Source of the DNA: Patescibacteria group bacterium
GTDB taxonomy: Bacteria; Patescibacteriota; Minisyncoccia; Phycocordibacterales; UBA6065
Assembly (NCBI GenBank): GCA_028866595.1
Contig: JAGWHV010000035.1
Coordinates: 1 to 8,076, forward strand
Length of the DNA: 8,076 nucleotides
Reading direction: 5' to 3'
Shown here: positions 5,959 to 8,076 of the stretch, one piece after another
Layout of the letters: the number at the start of each line of letters is the position of its first letter
Position numbering within the stretch: the stretch's first letter is position 1
Position numbers and translations under genes: made by a program
Notes under the pieces: generated by a model
The model's database searches: none
Seen by the model: the letters and a program-made list of their open reading frames with translations, nothing else
Told to the model about the DNA's origin: nothing

Positions 5959-6672
5959 ATGATCGAGATCAAGGATGTAACGAAAACATATTCTCCGGGG
6001 ACAGACGTAGCTTTTCAGGCGCTCAAGGGCGTGAGCTTTACGATCAAAGACGGTGAATTCGTGGCCATCATGGGTCCTTCGGGTTCGGGCAAATCGACGC
6101 TCATGCACATCATGGGCGCTCTCGATACGCCGAGTTCGGGCCTTTACATTCTCGACGGCAAAGACGTTTCGACGCTCTCCGACGACGAGCTCGCCGAGAT
6201 CCGTAAAGACAAGATCGGCTTCGTCTTTCAGTCTTTCAACCTCTTGCCGAGGACGACGGTTTTGCGGAACGTCATGCTGCCTCTCGTCTATGCCGGCATC
6301 GACGAGCGTTCGCGCGAAGATCGCGCTAAAAAAGCGCTCACCGCGGCGGGCATGAATGAGACCCATTTCGGCCACCGCTCGAACGAGCTCTCCGGCGGCC
6401 AGATCCAGCGCGTCGCTATCGCTCGAGCGCTCGTGAACGACCCGACGCTCATCCTTGCCGACGAGCCGACAGGCAACCTCGATACGAGGACGGGCGAGAT
6501 CGTTCTTGGCACGTTTCAGAAACTCAACGAAGAGCAGGGTAGGACTGTCGTTCTTATCACCCATGAACAGGACGTCGCTGAGCACGCCACCCGTATTATC
6601 CACATCCGCGACGGCGCCATCCAATCGGATTCGACGAGCCATACCAAACGCAAAGCCCGTACTGATATATAA
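5959..6672 (+). CDS. MacB/LolD-type ABC transporter ATP-binding protein
   Basis: This is the cytoplasmic ATPase of the exporter formed with the adjacent adaptor and permease. The 237-residue protein has complete ABC motifs: Walker A GPSGSGKST (39-47), Q-loop Gln91 in FVFQSFNLLPRTT, signature LSGGQ (144-148), Walker B LILADEP (164-170) with catalytic Glu169, D-loop TGNLD and switch His202. FQSFNLLPRT is typical of the MacB/LolD group. In Escherichia coli MacB, the ATPase and permease are one polypeptide; here they are separate genes, an arrangement common in many bacteria. It starts 22 nt after the adaptor stop and ends 4 nt before the permease ATG, so coupled expression is likely. The tail after about 222 (SDSTSHTKRKARTDI) is basic and poorly conserved-looking. 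It is distinct from FtsE in this window by its Walker A and Q-loop sequences. Confidence 0.94.
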   Translation: MIEIKDVTKTYSPGTDVAFQALKGVSFTIKDGEFVAIMGPSGSGKSTLMHIMGALDTPSSGLYILDGKDVSTLSDDELAEIRKDKIGFVFQSFNLLPRTTVLRNVMLPLVYAGIDERSREDRAKKALTAAGMNETHFGHRSNELSGGQIQRVAIARALVNDPTLILADEPTGNLDTRTGEIVLGTFQKLNEEQGRTVVLITHEQDVAEHATRIIHIRDGAIQSDSTSHTKRKARTDI

Positions 6673-6673
6673 A
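6663..6673 (+). promoter_or_regulatory. Candidate extended -10 element before the permease gene
   Basis: TGATATATA (6663-6671) has the TGn extension and TATATA, ending 5 nt before the permease ATG and overlapping the TAA stop of the ATPase gene; TATAAA (6668-6673) overlaps it. As before ftsX, the AT-rich box is placed over the stop codon of the upstream gene. No -35 match is seen. Confidence 0.33.
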
Positions 6674-6676
6674 ACT

Positions 6677-7909
6677 ATGAGAACTGTAGACCTCTTCGAA
6701 GAGACATATACTGCCCTCACCGCGAACAAAGTTCGCACCGGCCTTACGATGCTCGGCATCATCATTGGTATCGCCTCTGTCATCGCCATGACGGCGATAG
6801 GCGCTGGCGCCCAGAATTCCGTCCAAGCGAGCATTCAATCTATCGGCTCGAACCTCGTCCTTGTCATGCCTGGCGCCCAAAAAGGTCCTGGTTATCAAGT
6901 CTCGGCCGGCCGAGGATCTGCCCGCACCCTCACTCGCGAGGATGCTACCGCCCTCGCCTCGGGTGTATCAACGGCCCAAGAAGTCGCTCCGGACCTTTCC
7001 GGGCGTTATCAGATAACCGCCAAAGGCACGAACACCAATACGACGGTCGACGGCGTGACGGCGGCGTATCCGGACGTCCGCAATGTCCAGATCGACACAG
7101 GCTCGTTCATATCCGACGCGAACGATAAAGACATAGCCAAAGTCGCCGTTCTCGGGCCGACGGCTATGCAAGACCTCTTCGGTACCGACGCTGACCCGAC
7201 ACAGGTCATCGGCCAGAACATCCGCATCAAAGGTTATGAATTCACGGTCATCGGCGTGACCAAGGCCAAAGGAGGCAGCGGATTCGGCAGCCAGGATGAC
7301 ATGGTATTCATCCCGCTCTCGACCGCAGAGAGGTATTTCGCTGGCGCCGATTATGTCACTACCATCAGCATCCAAGCGGTAAATGCCCAGTCGATGACCC
7401 AGCTCCAGAATGATGTCACGGACCTCTTGCTTCAGAGGCACAATATATCTGATCCGACCCAAGCGGATTTCACCGTGCTTAACCAGGCCGACATTGTCGC
7501 TACGGCATCGAGCGTCACGAATACATTTACCCTGCTTCTCGCGGCTGTCGCCGGTATATCGCTCGTCGTCGGCGGCATAGGCATCATGAATATGATGCTC
7601 ACGACGGTCACCGAGCGTACCCGCGAGATCGGTCTTCGCAAAGCCATCGGCGCCAAGAAACGCGACATCAACCTGCAATTCCTCGTCGAAGCGATCGTCC
7701 TCACATTCATCGGCGGCGCTGTCGGCGTCGGCATAGGCTGGCTTATAGCCTTCGGCTTGTCGTCGCTCGGCATATTGCAGGCTCAAGTATCGATGTCGTC
7801 CGTCCTTCTCGCTTTCGGTGTCTCGGCGGCTATCGGCATCGTCTTCGGATATTACCCGGCGCGTCGGGCGTCGGAGCTTAACCCGATCGAGGCCCTGCGG
7901 TATGAATAG
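6677..7909 (+). CDS. MacB-type ABC transporter permease (FtsX-like domain)
   Basis: This is the membrane subunit of the MacAB-type exporter. It is 410 residues from the ATG at 6677. The frame stays open upstream to 6455, but that part overlaps the ATPase gene and has no family match, while MRTVDLFEETYTALTANKVR is the typical MacB permease start. TM1 is at about 22-43, followed by a large extracytoplasmic domain (about 45-280, the MacB_PCD region) with IGSNLVLVMPG (56-66), VAVLGPTAMQDLFG (156-169), IGQNIRIKGYEFTVIGV (178-194) and FIPLSTAERY (211-220). TM2 is about 283-308, TM3 about 337-360, TM4 about 375-394. The cytoplasmic loop TERTREIGLRKAIGAKKRDI (312-331) and the C-terminal GYYPARRASELNPIEALRYE are strong family signatures. 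This topology uses the mechanotransmission mechanism described for MacB. No Shine-Dalgarno is visible; the ATG is 4 nt after the ATPase stop. Confidence 0.94.
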   Translation: MRTVDLFEETYTALTANKVRTGLTMLGIIIGIASVIAMTAIGAGAQNSVQASIQSIGSNLVLVMPGAQKGPGYQVSAGRGSARTLTREDATALASGVSTAQEVAPDLSGRYQITAKGTNTNTTVDGVTAAYPDVRNVQIDTGSFISDANDKDIAKVAVLGPTAMQDLFGTDADPTQVIGQNIRIKGYEFTVIGVTKAKGGSGFGSQDDMVFIPLSTAERYFAGADYVTTISIQAVNAQSMTQLQNDVTDLLLQRHNISDPTQADFTVLNQADIVATASSVTNTFTLLLAAVAGISLVVGGIGIMNMMLTTVTERTREIGLRKAIGAKKRDINLQFLVEAIVLTFIGGAVGVGIGWLIAFGLSSLGILQAQVSMSSVLLAFGVSAAIGIVFGYYPARRASELNPIEALRYE

Positions 7910-7910
7910 C

Positions 7911-7919
7911 TTTAATAAT
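7911..7919 (+). promoter_or_regulatory. Candidate -10-like element before the 7928 gene
   Basis: TTTAATAAT contains AATAAT (7914-7919), five of six matches to TATAAT, ending 8 nt before the ATG at 7928. It lies just after the permease stop, and no -35 or Shine-Dalgarno is visible. Confidence 0.28.
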
Positions 7920-7927
7920 CAATCCAT

Positions 7928-8076
7928 ATGAACAATAAAACAAAGATCATCGTCGGTGCGATCATCGTAGCAGTCGTCTGTTTTTACGGCGGCTATGCCT
8001 ACGGGCACTCATCAGCGGCAGCCGGTAACAAGGCCGGCGCGGGCACATTCACGTTCAGCCGAAACGGCGGTGCGGG
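7928..8076 (+). CDS. Small membrane-anchored protein, N-terminal part (cut by window end)
   Basis: The frame is open from the ATG at 7928 to the window edge, giving 49 complete codons. It starts MNNKTK and has a membrane helix at about 7-25 (IIVGAIIVAVVCFYGGYAYG), then GHSSAAAGNKAGAG, TFTFSRNGGAG, a Gly-rich outer segment. I recall proteins with this start beside MacB in CPR genomes, continuing into a DUF5666-like domain, but that domain would lie beyond the window, so the family is not shown here. Its start resembles that of the 3769 gene: both begin MNN, have one membrane helix and then a Gly-x-x-x-Gly-x-His pattern (GVFVGYH and GYAYGH). It is 18 nt after the permease stop, in the same direction, and so probably belongs to the same unit. 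Confidence 0.68.
   Translation, partial: MNNKTKIIVGAIIVAVVCFYGGYAYGHSSAAAGNKAGAGTFTFSRNGGA

Noticed and set aside
6455..6676. N-terminal extension of the permease frame overlapping the ATPase gene
   Set aside because: It is simply the open +2 frame of the ATPase gene; the typical permease start is at 6677.
5920..6834. A 304-codon open frame on the - strand opposite the MacB-type ATPase gene
   Set aside because: It mirrors a gene with all ABC motifs. The strong preference for CTC, TCG, GAC and ATC codons leaves few TTA, CTA or TCA triplets, so the reverse strand has few stops. The translation is rich in Arg/Asp with no recognisable domain.
6968..7786. A 272-codon open frame on the - strand inside the permease gene
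   Set aside because: Same codon-bias shadow effect; the translation is dominated by Asp, Arg and Ala runs with no family match, while the + strand encodes a clear MacB permease.
1..8076. CRISPR array, insertion sequence, tRNA, attachment site or other mobile-element mark
   Set aside because: No regularly spaced repeats, transposase, integrase, tRNA cloverleaf or terminal inverted repeats were seen. Codon use looks uniform across the genes.

Overview
The window reads as a compact, gene-dense chromosomal segment of a bacterium with moderately high GC. All supported genes are on the + strand. The best guess is a Patescibacteria/CPR lineage (Paceibacteria, i.e. 'Parcubacteria', possibly near Kaiserbacteria). 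This rests on recalled resemblance: short membrane-anchored DUF5666-like proteins beside a MacAB-type exporter, a secreted Ser/Ala/Gly/Thr-rich protein of a kind I associate with this group, and few Shine-Dalgarno sequences. TGA is used as a real stop (ftsX, and the gene ending at 3741), so the recoded UGA=Gly code of Gracilibacteria/SR1 does not apply. The taxonomic call is inference; no marker gene is present.

Layout. (1) 23-1639: ftsE and ftsX, the division-associated ABC ATPase and its four-helix membrane partner, closed by a GC-rich hairpin terminator at 1662-1690. (2) 1755-2627: one exported protein of unknown function, with a signal peptide, a long low-complexity linker and a C-terminal folded domain, closed by a perfect 15-bp stem terminator at 2638-2670. 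(3) 2701 to the window end: an ECF-type sigma-70 factor, a two-helix membrane protein that may be its anti-sigma factor, a single-pass DUF5666-like protein, a MacA-like adaptor with an unusually long helical insert, a MacB/LolD-type ATPase, a MacB-type permease, and the start of another single-pass protein cut by the window edge. No terminator is visible between 2701 and 8076, and gaps between genes are 17-40 nt.

How they may work together. FtsEX couples ATP hydrolysis to control of cell-wall hydrolysis at the septum. Region 3 looks like a cell-envelope module: a sigma factor and a membrane sensor encoded with an ABC exporter (adaptor, ATPase and permease as three separate proteins) and two small membrane-anchored accessory proteins. 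The adaptor contains no arginine from residue 7 to 432, so it cannot carry the arginine-containing RLS motif by which Gram-negative adaptors dock on TolC. This fits a one-membrane cell.

The start-codon regions are the most unexpected signal. Several genes have a TATAAT-like hexamer ending only 5-10 nt before the ATG and no convincing Shine-Dalgarno, which suggests leaderless or nearly leaderless mRNAs. The macB-type ATPase gene is the exception: it has purine-rich SD-like sequence and no -10 box.
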